NCBI GenBank assembly: GCA_963971425.1
Contig: OZ020521.1
Coordinates: 312,501 to 376,500, forward strand
Source: Bryoerythrophyllum caledonicum
Taxonomy: Eukaryota > Streptophyta > Bryopsida > Pottiales > Pottiaceae
DNA length: 64,000 nucleotides
Reading direction: 5' to 3'
Part shown: in pieces, positions 1 to 11,900 of the stretch
Position numbering within the stretch: position 1 is the stretch's first letter
Layout of the letters: each line of letters opens with the position of its first letter
Notes under the pieces: model-generated
Database searches by the model: none
What the model was told of the DNA's origin: nothing
What the model saw: the letters and a program-made list of their open reading frames with translations, nothing else
Program-made: the position numbers and the translations under genes

Positions 1-476
1 CCAAAGTTGTGGATGCGCTGATTGTTGCTTGTAAGGCTTGTCTTTCAATAATAAGGATGAATATCTGGATTTTGGGGGGTGCAACGACTAGTAAGGAGAT
101 CTGCAGATCTGGTATCTAACGCTCAGATTTGGGTGGATCTTGTTTGTAAGAGGTTAACTCAATCTATGTGCCAACACTTGCTCCCATGCTTCTCAGTTAA
201 CGCACACTATAGATCTAAGCCTCATTCACTCAAAAAACCCCAGATCTGCAAGTATGTGAGCTCTTTTCCAACACTATCTGCGTCCCAGACTCTCCTTTTC
301 GAAACTCAAAAACTTGTGGTGAGCTCTCACCAAGGTGAGCCACCTCTTGGTGCCCACAATCTTTGTTGTTCGAAACTAGGTCACACCTCCCCTCACCGGA
401 AATTACGGAGCTCACTCAGTCTTCATGCCTGCTCTCTCATGTGGCAATCAGATCTCTCGTTGTCTCACCTCCGGAG

Positions 477-537
477 TTCCATACTCCATGCTTGCTATCA
501 AAAAACTAGACAAAAAAATCATAACCATGCAAAAATA
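477..537 (+). pseudogene. Short LINE reverse-transcriptase fragment, inverted
   Basis: Read on the + strand this 60-bp stretch encodes YSMLAIKKLDKKIITMQK, which matches the segment YSMPAIKNLDKKIIAIQK of the LINE ORF encoded on the - strand near 12.46-12.5 kb. It directly abuts the - strand LINE fragment that begins near 541, so two pieces of the same LINE family meet head to head. It may be a 5'-inversion junction or a scrap of another copy. Positions 1-476 hold nothing I recognise. Confidence 0.6.
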
Positions 538-540
538 GGT

Positions 541-1193
541 TTCATACGTACATGTAAGTAGCCATGAAAGGACTGTATTTTCTTGTGGTTTGTTGTTGAA
601 GGTTCCGATGTTCATAAGTATGAAGCACCATGATTTATTGGAGGATATTATTAATTTACAGATTTTCCATACCGCTTTGTTATGTCTTTTAATGATTAGA
701 GAGTGTATGTGATGGTTTTGGCATTTGAAGAGTACATGTAGCCATGTGTCTAGATTTGTGGATGGGCATATTATGGATGGAAAGCACTCTATTCCAAAGA
801 ATAATTGTTTGCGGGCATTCCCCATGTATTGTCTAGTACAAAATTTGATAAGGCATGTTTTTTGTGAATCTGTAATTGTGGGATTTTTCCAGAAATTTGC
901 GGAGAGTTCATTGTCAATGTCTTTATTGCCTGTCCATTTGTCTCTGTTAGGAAAATTGTCTGAGATTATGTCTAGGTTGTTAATTTAATCTTATTTATTG
1001 AGGTATTTATCTAAGAGTCTAATGGGACCTTTGTCCGGGGTGTCTTCTATAGAAGGCCAACTTTCTCTTTGGAGGTAGTATGGGGTAATGTGGGCATGTT
1101 CATGCGTATGGTTGGTCTTTCAATGGAATTTATCTAGTCCCTCTTTTGCTAGTTTATCCGCTTGCTCATTTCTTTCTATGTTGATATGTGCTC
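541..1193 (-). pseudogene. LINE copy 3, 3' part (after RNase H)
   Basis: The - strand translation has the same MGNARKQLFFGIE, DTWLHVL and KCQNHHIHSL motifs as the intact LINE copies at 9-10 kb and 31.4-33 kb. It covers the region C-terminal to RNase H. It is diverged and contains stops and frameshifts. Its upstream (5') continuation lies at 3643-4905, on the far side of DNA element A, and the sequence aligns across the insertion once element A and one 10-bp duplication are removed. The 3' end near 541 is truncated: the family hairpin and 3' tail are absent. Confidence 0.8.
1184..1193. repeat. Target-site duplication, left copy (element A)
   Basis: ATATGTGCTC is repeated exactly at 3633-3642 on the other side of element A. 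LINE homology runs up to it on both sides. Confidence 0.85.
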
Positions 1194-1204
1194 CAACGAC
1201 GCTA

Positions 1205-1244
1205 GAATGCGAGCAGTGAGTAGTGAGCAATGAGCAATGAGCCT
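1205..1244. repeat. TGAGCNN heptamer array, left end of A
   Basis: Successive 7-bp units of the form TGAGCAA, TGAGTAG and TGAGCCT follow the CTAG terminus. The same units occur in inverted orientation at 3570-3620. Subterminal arrays like this are often transposase-binding sites; that role is inferred here. Confidence 0.7.
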
Positions 1245-2004
1245 TTTTTTGGTAGGAAATATACTAAAATTGGGAATATTCATATAATATTACTTTAACT
1301 AAACTAATAATAGTAACTTTTTAAACCTATAACCGTGGACTGTGAATTGTCTTTAGTAATAGTAATGTTCTAGATGGCCTCTTACATGACTATACTTTTA
1401 GTCATTTGATTAATATAAGATTAGATTTAGCACCAACTTCGATACCAAAATTCCTCTCTCCTCTTTTAAAGTGGATGATTTTTATTGGATGAAAAATATT
1501 ATGGATGTATAGAATTATAGATAAACAGATTCTGTGGATGAACAAAGTTTAGGCATGAACAAAGTTTATGGATGTGCATCGTTCAATTGACCCCTTACAA
1601 ATTACCTTGATCTTTCTAAAAATTGAAGTGCCATCCGTACAAGATCTCTATGATTAGGAAAATGGCATTATCATACGGAGTGATTTTGGTTGTTCAACCC
1701 AGTAGTTAATTTTGCATGCTCTTTAGTGTTGTTTCATACACCCACTCTTTCAATAAGATACTATCTCATATGCTAAAAAACAACACACATGAACCTCCTC
1801 CCCCAAGTTGTTGTACTCATCGTCAATATGATAATGAAGTCCTCTAATGTTTATTGTAGCAACAACATTTAAGTTAAACAGTAGTCTAGAAAGCACCACC
1901 TATAGTCTTGTGATGCCAGCCTCTCCGCAATTTGCAAACAAAATTCGTCAATTCTACATCCGTCATCTTGCAACTTTCATAATATTATTAATAAATATAA
2001 TTGT

Positions 2005-2375
2005 GTTCAAAATTACTTAAAATTTTGGAGTGCAAAATGGGCACTTTGATACCGAGGTCCCATTTTTCCCTCACTCAAATTATGTAAAGTTTTAGTGGAA
2101 GCAAGAATTTTAGTGTTCAAAATTATCTAACATTTTGGAGTGCCAAATGGGCACTTTGGTATCGAGGTGCCATTTTTCCCCTCACTCAAATTATGTAAAG
2201 TTGTAGTGGAAGTAAGAATTTTAGTGTTCAAAATTACATAAAAGTTTAAAGTGCCAAATGGGCACTTTGATACCAAGGTGTCATTTTAATTTTTTCCCCT
2301 CACTCAAATTGTAGTGGAAGCAAGAATTGTAAAATCATATAAAATTGTAGTGGAAGCAAGAAGTTTTGTATTCAA
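2005..2375. repeat. About 110-bp tandem repeat inside element A
   Basis: Three and a half imperfect copies, each starting at GTTCAAAATTA (2005, 2115, 2226) and containing a segment like AGTGCCAAATGGGCACTTTG. That segment includes the short palindrome GTGCCAAATGGGCAC. No coding potential. Confidence 0.75.
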
Positions 2376-2504
2376 ATTTACGGAGAAGTTTGAAGTGCCA
2401 AATGGGCAATTTGGATAACCCCTTAATGGAGGACAATTTTTTAATATTTTTTAATATACATATATATTTTTTGTACTTTTTTTTTTGGGTTTTTCTTGGT
2501 TTAG

Positions 2505-2815
2505 CCCTCAGGGCGCTCCTCGGTACCGAGGTGCCCCTCGGAAGGTGGTTTTTTTGGTTTTGTTTTGTTTTGTCCTCAGGGAGCTCCTCGGTACCAAGGT
2601 GCCCCACGGCAAGTGGTTTTTTTTTTTTTTGGTTTCGCCCTCAAGGCGCTCTTCAGCACCAAGGTGCCCCTCGGCTGGATTTTTTTAAATTAATTTTAAT
2701 TTTTTAAATTTATTATTATTATTTTAAAAATAATAATTGTGTTTTATTTTTAAAAAAATAGATTTCGCCCTCAGAGCGCTCCTTGGTACAGAGGTGCCCC
2801 TTGGTAGGTTTTAAA
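2505..2815. repeat. Four dispersed CTCGGTACCGAG-type palindromes
   Basis: Four blocks follow the pattern CCTCAGGGCGCTCCTCGG-TACC-GAGGTGCCCCTCGG with point changes, at about 2509, 2575, 2638 and 2768, separated by T-rich spacers. The core differs by one base from the CTCGGCACCGAG palindrome scattered through element B. Confidence 0.7.
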
Positions 2816-3569
2816 AAAAAAATCAATTTCCAACATAGTGAGAGATCAATATTAGAGTTATGTCAGAAGCAGTTTCTATTATGAAGATGTCATGTCAATT
2901 AATGTCAACTCGCCGGTTTGTTTTCAGCTCTGTTTGTCTTGGCTTCTTCTCTCTTCATATAACTAGAGTTTTGGGTCCATGACGACCACTTTAAAGAAAA
3001 TTAAAAATTAAAAACCGAAGTACTTCTAAACTATTTTTTAGTGAAAGAACTTCAAATTTTTTTCTTAATCCAAGTGATTTCATGTTTTTCCAATGAAAAT
3101 TGAATCACTTCTGAATTTTCAAAGTGTGTTGCCACTTTAGCATATTTCTACCACTAGGTACCCCATTAGCTCCGACCATTAGCTCGGACCAAAAGTCAAA
3201 GGTCTTGACGAGAAAGGTGCTATAGACCGCCAATATCAGTGTTGAAATCACATGAAGAAATTATTGCATTCCATGTAGTTGCTTAGCTTTGGTTGAGACT
3301 AAAAAGCTTTTACTAATATTTATAAGTTGTTATATATTTTTAAACTATAAGCTGAGCAATCATTCATCTATATTCAGCTATCTACATTCATCCATCTATC
3401 TACATTCATCCAAATATCCTCCAAACAATTTATTTCCGGGTTTTTTAATCCAATTTTCTCCCATTTTGAACTTTTTTTCATACCATGGAAATAGGTCACA
3501 ATGTTAAATTGTTTCTTGTAAATCACCCAAAATCTGTGGTTATAGGGTGTCCAACTAAAAAAAAAAATT

Positions 3570-3620
3570 GCTTACTGCTCACCGCTCACTGCTCATTGCT
3601 CACTACTCACTTCTCACATT
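3570..3620. repeat. TGAGCNN heptamer array, right end of A (inverted)
   Basis: On the - strand the units read TGAGAAG, TGAGTAG, TGAGCAA, TGAGCAG and TGAGCGG. This mirrors the left end of element A. Confidence 0.7.
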
Positions 3621-3632
3621 CTAGCATTCCTA

Positions 3633-3642
3633 ATATGTGCTC
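3633..3642. repeat. Target-site duplication, right copy (element A)
   Basis: Second exact copy of ATATGTGCTC; the LINE RNase H coding sequence resumes immediately after it. Confidence 0.85.
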
Positions 3643-4905
3643 TAACTTTGTGGAGGGTTGTAGTTTGTGTACAATTTTGTAACATTAGGACCATTGATGT
3701 TAGTATGGCTTGGTTGGAGTGATTATTGTGGAGGGTAGGGTGTCTTATATGTGTGTTTAATAGATATAGGTCATTTATACAATCTCTAAAGATGTGTGTA
3801 GGTTTGTTAGCATGTTGTGTGGTGATAAGTTGGAGGGCTTTATGAAGGGCCATCATTTCGTCTCAAAGGATATTTTGAAGTCCATGTAATCTTTTGGATA
3901 TTTTTATTTCTTTAATTGAGTTGTACATACCATATCCGGTTTTTTCTTTATGACCCAAGCTGGCTTTTATTGGTTCTTTGAAGGAGCCATTTGTATAGTA
4001 ACTATATGTGGGGTCAAATTTTAAGGGGATATGGTTACAACATGTGGAGAGGAGGTGGTGTTATGAGGCGGGTTTGTGTTGTATTGGTATATCTAAGTTG
4101 GGACCATTTTTTATTGCAGTTTACTGGTGTTTCAAGAAGTGTAGGTGGAGATATTTATGTATATTTGGCTTATGTTGAGGCTATTTGTTTATGGAGGTAA
4201 GTGTGACAAGTTGTTCCGCGGTACCAATATTATTATTTTGATGGTGTATGCATAGAATTTGTATGGTAGATGGTTCGAGCTTGGATTTATTTAATAATTC
4301 GGGTGGTAAAATGGGTTCTACATATGGTACCAAGCTGCCTCAAGTAGAGCTATGATGTGTGAGTAAGAATGGGCCTAAGTGTGAATTAAAGTATTGATAC
4401 CAATTGATACCAATTGATACCAATTGTTGTATGGTGTAATGATAATAGTGGAAGTGGATTTTGGATCATATTTGGGTGCAAGTCTTGTCCAATGTATTGC
4501 TTGTTGTGTATCCTCTGTATTGTGAGGGTGTGCAATATCGTTTCCAGTCCATTTGGGGTCAAAAGTGTTTGGCACTAAGCCAAAAATGTTGTCTCTTTTG
4601 AAAGGTGAATGGAACTTGGTAAGTTGGGTTGGGCATGTGACGAGGATGAGAAGTATGAGTGTTGAATGTTGAAGGATGAGATCAGTGAGTCTAGTATGGG
4701 CGTGGATAGTGTATAATGTGCGAGTTTGGGGGGGTCGTTTTTTGGAATGCGGTATTTATATTTTTGATATAGCCAAACCATTTCAATTTCAAATGGTTGG
4801 GTTATTGGTTCTATGTTTGTTGATGTTTGTACTTTGTTATGGTATTGGTTCTAGAACCATTGAAGTGTAGTGACGGGAATAGTGATTAGATGTCTCCCAG
4901 GGTTG
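3643..4905 (-). pseudogene. LINE copy 3, RNase H and upstream part
   Basis: Reading on the - strand, the pieces match LINE copy 1 in order: a segment like the one around DYKWIGNGMAHPQN, the segment LDSLISNFNIEQSYF, then RNase H with HIFRDCINDLYLLNTHI and HPTLHNNHS. Similarity to copy 1 fades near 4905, a normal 5' truncation for a LINE. The copy is full of frameshifts. In the RNase H part the usual TDC aspartate context reads RDC, which keeps the aspartate. It joins 541-1193 across element A. Confidence 0.8.
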
Positions 4906-5160
4906 TCTATCGTGACATCGTGACAGTGACGTGCCGTCATGACGCGGCATGTCGTGACGGACCATCTCGTCACAACACAATAGAGTCAACCTAGGGTCAA
5001 AGATGAACTTTACCCCTATGTATGGTACATTAGTTACCTCGGCGTCGACGTGGCCGTCCGATGTGGCACTGACATCCTACGTATATTTCACCGCTTTTAC
5101 CTTATGCTGTGTAGTATTAGACTTTGAGTGAAAATCAACTTAGTGGGGGGGGGTTTTCGG
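4906..5160. other. Intergenic stretch with no recognised feature
   Basis: Short repeats of CGTGAC and its complement occur around 4905-4975, for example the inverted pair in TGCCGTCATGACGCGGCA. I see no ORF or RNA gene here. Confidence 0.5.
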
Positions 5161-5164
5161 AGGG

Positions 5165-6120
5165 AGCGGTTTAGGAGCGGACTGCACGCGGACATGCGAT
5201 GACTGTCCGCGGACATGGAGCGGACTGCGTGCGGACACTGCCGCAGACTGGCTGCGGATACGCAGCGGACTGAACTTCGACCCGCGAACTGAGTGCAGAT
5301 CCGCGGACTGGCTGCGGATAGAACTTCGACCCGCAGACTCAGTGCCGACCCGCGAACTGAGTGCAGATCCGCGGACTGGCTGCGGATAGAACTTCGACCC
5401 GCAGACTCAGTGCCGACCCGCGGACTGATCGCGGACTGGCCGCGGACACTACCGCGGACTGGCTGCGGATACGTAGCGGGCTGGATGTGGACCCGCGGAC
5501 TGGCTGCGGACTGATCGCGGCTTGGCCGCGGATACTGCTGCGGACTGGATGGGGACACGCGGACTGGCCGCGGACACTACCGCGGACTAGCTGCAGATAT
5601 GTAGCGAGCTGAATGTGGACCGGCGACCTAGCTGCGGATACGTAGCGGATTGGATGGAGACCCATGGATTGAGTGCAGATCCGCGGGCTGGCTGCAAACT
5701 TTGCTGCGGACTGATTGCGAACTCGCCGCGCACACTGCAGCGGACAGGCTGCGGATACGTAGCGAACTGGATGTGGACTCGCGGAGTCGCAGACTGACTG
5801 CGGATACGCAACGGGCTGATGGGGACCTGCGGATATGCAGCGGACTGGATGGGGACCCGCGGATTGAGTGCAAACCCGCGGACTGGTGCTGGACGCTGCT
5901 GCGGACTGATCGCGGACTAGCCGCGGACACTGCCGCGGATTGGTTGCGGATACGTAGCGGAGTAGATGTGGACAGGGTGCAGATACGCATCGGACTGGAT
6001 GTGGACCCGCGGTTTGAGTGCAGACCCGCGGTCTGGCTGCGGATACACAGCGGACTGGCTGCGGAGACTTCTGCGGACTGATCGCGGACACTACCGCAGA
6101 CTTGCACCGGCCTAGGTGTG
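5165..6120. repeat. GC-rich degenerate minisatellite
   Basis: About 950 bp built from variants of GCGGACTGGCTGCGGATA and CTGCCGCGGACTGG. A larger 68-bp period is clear where 5293-5360 repeats at 5361-5428. The array is open in several frames on both strands, producing Ser/Ala/Val/Arg-rich translations of up to 310 codons. These come from the repeat period and not from genes. Base composition contrasts sharply with the AT-rich LINE sequence to its left. Confidence 0.85.
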
Positions 6121-6410
6121 GGGCACCAATGCAATGCGGATTGGGAGTGGGGGAGTGTGGATAGGTAGTTAGGATATTTTTGAATATTGTTATTCCATTT
6201 TTATTTCTGAAGATACAAAGTGCGGGATTGGGAGACCAAATCAAAACGATTTGTACAAAGTTGTTCGTCATTCAAAATTACAGGGAAGTCCAAAAAGACA
6301 TTCTCCTCTTACAAATAACCGAATACAAATTAGACAACACTTCACACCATAGAGATGATGCTACATATCCTACAATATCTAAGGACTATGAAATCACAAT
6401 ACACTATATA

Positions 6411-7441
6411 CTACTCATTGCGGAAGAAATCCCATGGTGTACCTAGGTTGTAGGGCGGTCCTTTCAACAAGTCTACTACATGCGTGATGGTTGATCTCTC
6501 TAGTGGATCGGGTTTCAACAACTCGTCCATAGCTTGCTCAAATCGCTTGGACAATGAACTCGGATCTTTGTTCTTTTGGAACAACCTTGAAGAGCAATCG
6601 CGGTTGTAAATCCTCCTTGCCAAGTACCCCACCGCATACGCCTCAAATCTATGGTTTATTCCCATTCTCCTTGGAATAAAGCATAAAGCATAATCTATGG
6701 TTTATTCCTCGTCATATTTTGAATCAATCCTCTAAATGGATGCTAGTGAGCCACCTTTCCACCATAGCGTATACGACTCGTATGTTCTTCTATCGGAGTA
6801 CTGAATTTTGATAACCCTTGCATGGTCTACTGGACACGCTAGCGCCTCAATTGAACGTTTATCTCGATTTTTTTCACGACTACCCTCCTTCATTGTCTTC
6901 CCCGCAAAGTCCATGTGTACTGGAATGCAACTTACACCCTCAATACTCACACAACGGAAAACTCCAAAGCCTCCTTCATAATTTCTAGTATCCAACGCCT
7001 TTACCTCCGCATGCAGTAGAAGCCAGACTACACCTTCGCGATCTCTACTCGCAACCCGCCAACCAAATCTTGCTCAACCCAATGAATTGTGAGGTTAGAT
7101 CTCCCTTTCGGCTTGATTGCTTCTACCCCATCTTTGAGTCTCTAAAACAATACCTTGACATCCATTGCCTCATTGCTTACATCTTCCTTGTAATAGACAT
7201 CCCAAATAATCTTCACGGGGTTGTGAACAGTTTGTTTGGCAAACAATCTGGGCCATGTGTCCATCGAATGCCTTATTTTATCTTCGCAAAATTCTTCTCC
7301 ATTGGCAATCTTTTGGATAATGAGTACCAATCTTGCCTCCAATATCGCTTCTAGCCCTGTAGCGCCGTTACCCAAGTATCGTTTCTCCAACTTTGATAGA
7401 ACTTTCATTATCATCCAATATAATATATCTGCTACAACCAT
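6411..7441 (-). pseudogene. Decayed protein-kinase-like gene fragment
   Basis: Three - strand segments read in order. The first begins MVVADILYWMIMKVLSKLEK; the second contains EGGFGVFRCV, HARVIKIQYS and YTLWWKGGSLASI; the third contains EAYAVGYLARRIYN followed by LLKPDPLERSTITHVVDLL. The second resembles a kinase N-lobe with a glycine-rich stretch and hinge. The third resembles the C-lobe end, where kinases show a YAxG helix and a DPxxR segment. The catalytic loop expected between them (near 6660-6735) is missing, and stops separate the pieces. I read it as a pseudokinase remnant; the family match is by eye only. Confidence 0.5.
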
Positions 7442-7698
7442 GGCCTTAAATTCCTAGCTCATTGCATCCAAATGGCTTTTTGTCGTAGTACGTGTTGGCA
7501 AGTATTCACATCTTAACACAAAGATACCCTTAAGATAATCGTTCCCACAAAGAATCATTGAGAACTACAACGACTAACAACAAGTTTGGAGCTATACAAG
7601 GTCAAGTATACTACAATAAATACATTAAAAGACAGAGAATAAAGGTTTAGATCACAAAGCCTCGGTATTAACTACACCAATTACCCCGCTCTCCATAG

Positions 7699-7900
7699 CG
7701 TGCCGTCCCCGAGTACGACCTACCTCATACGGGTGGTAAGGACCTTCGAGTACGTCCTACCTCGTACGACCCACCTCGTACGACCTACCTCGTACGACCT
7801 ACCTCGTACTTCCTACCTCGTACGTCCTACCTCATACGTCCTACCTCGTACGTCCTACCTCGTACGTCCTACCTCGTACGTCCTACCTCGTACGGATGGT
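7699..7900. repeat. 14-bp tandem repeat (CCTACCTCGTACGT)
   Basis: About 13 nearly perfect copies of a 14-bp unit, each containing the self-complementary GTACGTAC or CGTACG core. Open in frame only because 14-bp units give a repeating peptide. No function inferred. Confidence 0.85.
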
Positions 7901-8670
7901 AAGGACTTTTTATTAATCAAACTTTGGATTAGATGTGGGGCTTATCTTTACACCTATGCACAATATAAACATCCGGAGTACATGCGTACCCGAAAGGAGT
8001 TATATCACCACGGACGATGATCCGTGGACTCACAGAGATTTTAGTGTTCGACACAAGTACAACTATCCTTCCTCCCATTCTCTCCTTCTAACTCTACTCA
8101 CTCACTTGGATGTTTATGGTGTCACTGGGATCCCCTCGAAGGGGTGTTAGGCCCGTATTACCAAAACTACGAGTGGCGTAATGTAAGTGAGCAGGGGGCC
8201 TACTTGCCCACTATCCTTTTCCCAATTTCCCTCCACATTCGATGCAGCTGGAGGTAGGATGCTTCAGGGAATGATACGAGCCTTCACAATCTACACCAAT
8301 CTGACGCCTGAAGGTCACTCAAGACTCGCTATGACCCTTTCACGTCCGTCACTCCCCCCTCGTCCTTCCCTAGACACTTACAATCTCACCTGTTATTCCC
8401 ACCCACACGGACTAATCTACTTGATGGAACAAGGAAACAACTGTAATTGATAGAGTTAGAGTCACACCCCTACTATCAATCTCCCCACCTCACCTGTTAT
8501 TCCCATCCACACGGACTAACTCTACCTGATGGAACAAGAAACAATGAGTCGACGGTTAGTACGAACTTGACGAGTGGGCTACTTCAAATGACACCGACTT
8601 GAAATGCTTCCGGTAGATGGAAGTTTTCTAAATTTGTTTTCTCAAAATCAAGAAGGAATTTATACACAAA
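7901..8670. other. Non-coding stretch with a 60-bp direct repeat
   Basis: The segment beginning CACCTGTTATTCCCACCCAC at 8388 recurs with few changes at 8488, including ACACGGACTAA and GATGGAACAAG. Otherwise no gene is apparent. Confidence 0.5.
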
Positions 8671-8981
8671 AGAAGAAGAACGCCGGTTTCCAGAGGAAGC
8701 CGGCGTGAATAAAGTGCCTGTTCGTTCCACTACTAAGACCATGCCCACTGGATAAGGAATTAATAAACTGGAACTACTTCCCTCTCTCGAGGATAGACAC
8801 TATGTAACAAGTAGCCAAAGAACCACAAACCAACCCACCAACCAACCAGTCACTAACCAGACAACTAGCCAACGATCCAACCACAAATCAAGCAAGTAGT
8901 CAAGAACCTCAAAACCAACTAGTCATGATACATCGAGGCGGAGGAAGAATTTAAGGGGGGGTCCTGTGTAACGGGGAGGGC
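8671..8981 (-). other. LINE copy 1, 3' UTR with terminal hairpin
   Basis: About 310 bp after the LINE stop codon, closely matched by 31133-31415 downstream of copy 2. On the - strand it ends in a GC hairpin (8681-8705, CGCCGG...CCGGCG) followed by TTC repeats. A 3' stem-loop plus short tandem repeat is a common recognition signal for LINE reverse transcriptases; here that is inferred from conservation between the two copies. Confidence 0.75.
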
Positions 8982-11900
8982 TTAGTTGTTTTCGATTTTG
9001 CGTTTATGTAGAAGAATGGACATGGCATATTGAATAGCTATGATGTTAATGTTTTTGAAGGTGGTTTTAATTGTTTCAATGGGTATCTTGAAGGTATCTT
9101 CTAGAGTTTTCATAGATGGGATAAAGGTGGTGGCACGGGCGCCAGATGTGATTACAATAAGGGGGTCGACATTCCGTCTGAGGGCGATGATGTCGTCAAT
9201 AAGGGGTTGGTATTTATCTATTTTATTTTGGATTGTTTCCAGGGAAAATCTATCATTGCAATATGTGAATTCAATGAATTGAATGGTGTAGTCTTGGTTG
9301 ATGTTATCGGGCGGTGGGTCATTATATGGTAAACCTTTAACACAAAGGATGTCCGGTTTGAGCCTAGCGTTGCAATGACATCTTTGGGTCATACATGAGC
9401 ATGGGAGTAGCCAAGAGGGGACCGTATTTTCTTGTGGATTGTTATTAAAAGTGCCGGCGTTCATTAGTATAAAACATCTCGATTTATTGTAAGAGGTGAT
9501 TAGTTTTCGGACTTCCCATACCGCTTTATTATGTCTTTTAACAATTAGGGAGTGTATGTGGTGGTTTTGGCATTTGAGTAGAACATGTAGCCATGTGTCG
9601 GAGTCCGTTGAGGGGCATATGGGGCATGTTATGGATGGAAATCTTTCTATTCCGAAGAAGAGCTGTTTGCGGGCGTTTCCCATGTATTGACCGGTACGGA
9701 ATTTAATAAGGCATGTTATTTGTGAATCGGTGATGATGGGGTTTTTCCAGAAATTTGTAGAGAGTTCATTGTCTATGTCATTGTTGTTAGTCCATTTTTC
9801 TATGTAAGGAAAGTTGTTTGTGATTGTGTCAAGATTGTTATGTAGGTCTTGTTTTTTGAGGTATTTACTCAGGAATCTAACCGGGCCTTTATCGGGGGTG
9901 TCTTCTTTGGAGGGCCAATCTTCTTTTTGGAAATAGTAAGGGGTGGCGTGGGCGTGTTCATGTGGGTCTTTGGCATTTTTATGTGATTTTTCTCTTCCTT
10001 CTTTTGCAAGTTTATCTGCTTGTTCATTGCCATCAATATTAGCATGGGCTCGGACTTTGTGGATGGTTGTGATTTGTCCTCGTTTTAGTATCATTTGGAC
10101 CATTGATTCTAGTATGATTTGGTCGGGGTGACTATTATGGAGGGTAGGGTGTGTTATTTGGGTGTTTAGTAAATATAGTGCGTTAATGCAGTCTGTAAAT
10201 ATGTGCACTGGTTCATTGTTGTATTTTGTTGAGACGATTTCTAGTGTTTTGTGAATGGCCATTAGTTTGCTCTAAGGATATTTTGCAGTCCATGTAGTCT
10301 TTTGGCTAGTTTGATTTCTTTCGTAGCGTTGAATATTCCATAACCGGCTTTTTCTCTACGCCAAGATCCCGGGCTAATTTGTTCTGGCGGTTTGAAGGAG
10401 CCATCAATATAGTAGCTGTATGCGGGGTTAAATTTAGGTAGGGTGTTAGTTTGATACTCCGGGAGGGGTGGAGGTGTTAGGGTGCAGTTTAGTGTATTGT
10501 TGTTGTAGTGTAGTTTTGACCATCTTTTGTTTTTGTTGACGGGTGTTTGTATTGGCGTTGGTGGGGCCAATTTTGTGAGTATCCGGTGTATATTTAGAGT
10601 CTTTGCTATGGAGGAGAGTTCTTCTAGTTGTTCTTGTGTGCCTAGAGTTTGATTTTGGTGGTGGATGCATATTATTTGTAGAGTGGATGGTTCAATTCTA
10701 GGCTTTTTGTGATCTAGTGGGATAGTGGGTTCTTTGTATGTTATTGGGTCCGCTTCGAATAGTGCAGTGATGTGTGTGTCAGGAAAGGGGCCCGAGTGTG
10801 GGTTAGGATTTTGATACCAGTTTTTGTCAGGGGTTATGATTAGGGTGGAGGTGTGGTTTGGGTCATGTTTGGCCGCTAGGCGGGCCCAATGTAGTGCTTG
10901 TTGTGTTTCTTCTTCATTCTGGGGGTGGGCCATACCATTTCCTATCCATTTGTAGTCGAAGGCTTTACCTAGTGATCCAAATACTTTATCCCTTTCAAAG
11001 GGTGAGTAGAATTTTTTTAGTTTGGTAGAGCATGTGACCGGGGAAGAAAAGTATGATTGTTCGATGTTAAAGTTTGAGATTAGTGAGTCTAAAATGGGTG
11101 TAGGTATTGTGTATTGTTCGTTTTTGAGGGGGTCATTTTTTGGTATTTGGTATTTATATCTTTGGTAGAGCCAGATTAGTTCGGTTTCAAAGGGTTGGGT
11201 CATTGGTTCGATGTTTGTAGGAGTTTGTAGTTTTGTGTTGTATTGATTCCATATCCATTGGAGTCGAGTGACGGGGATAGTGTGTAAGTGTCTACCATTT
11301 TCTTCGTACATATGTGCTTGATTGTAATCCATTTTAATTGTATTTGAGGTTGCTAGGATATCATTTTCGGGGTTACATTCTAGTGTATGGATTTTTAGGA
11401 GTGGAATAGTTATTGGTGGTGTTACCGATCTCGAGTCTAGGAGTTGTTCGTGGGGATGGTGAGCTAGTATGACATCCGAGTAAATTTTATTTTGAGTTTT
11501 TTGGTAGTATTGTTTTAATTTTTTGATGTTGTGGGTGGAGGTGTTGGTGTCGTGTCGTGGAAAGAGGGCTCTTTGGGGAAGCCATTTGTTATATGTAATA
11601 TCATTGTTTTGCCATTGGCATAGGTATTTTGTGTAGTTATTTTGTATATTATTTGTGTCTGTATGTTGGATGTGTTTATGGTGTATGATGTTATTAATGG
11701 GGTATGTGGTAGGGTTTTTGGAGATGTATGTTGGGGGGCGGGGGTGGTGTGGATGTGGGTTATTAGAGGGGTAGACTGGGGGGATATTTCTTGGAGTGAT
11801 GTTGTTCTTGGAGGTGATGAATGAATCTTGAAGTATATAGGAGTATGGGTGTGTGTTGCAAGAGGTGTGACATGTGACGGGGCATGTTGGATGGCAAAAA

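Larger units (their letters stand above)
1194..3632. mobile_element. Element A: 2.4-kb non-autonomous MULE-like DNA transposon
   Basis: The element sits inside LINE copy 3 and is flanked by perfect 10-bp direct repeats ATATGTGCTC (1184-1193 and 3633-3642). The left end reads CAACGACGCTAGAATG and the right end, reverse-complemented, reads TAGGAATGCTAGAATG. Both ends continue into arrays of TGAGCNN heptamers. The interior has no convincing ORF. It holds a tandem repeat of about 110 bp (2005-2375) and four copies of a CTCGGTACCGAG-like palindrome (2505-2815). The left terminus matches the right terminus of element B (CAACGACGCTAG), so A lies in the opposite orientation to B. A 10-bp duplication is typical of the Mutator superfamily. 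Confidence 0.85.

Noticed and set aside
1194..3632. Helitron, because the terminus contains CTAG
   Set aside because: Helitrons make no target duplication and have no inverted termini; here a perfect 10-bp duplication and inverted ends are present.
5097..6271. Overlapping long ORFs on both strands, Ser/Ala/Arg-rich
   Set aside because: They follow the period of the GC-rich minisatellite, overlap each other in several frames and show no domain.
7699..7900. CRISPR-like array
   Set aside because: Direct 14-bp tandem units with no unique spacers, in a eukaryotic transposon-rich context.
7700..8020. 106-codon ORF with repeated RTSYLVRPTSY
   Set aside because: Produced by the 14-bp tandem repeat.
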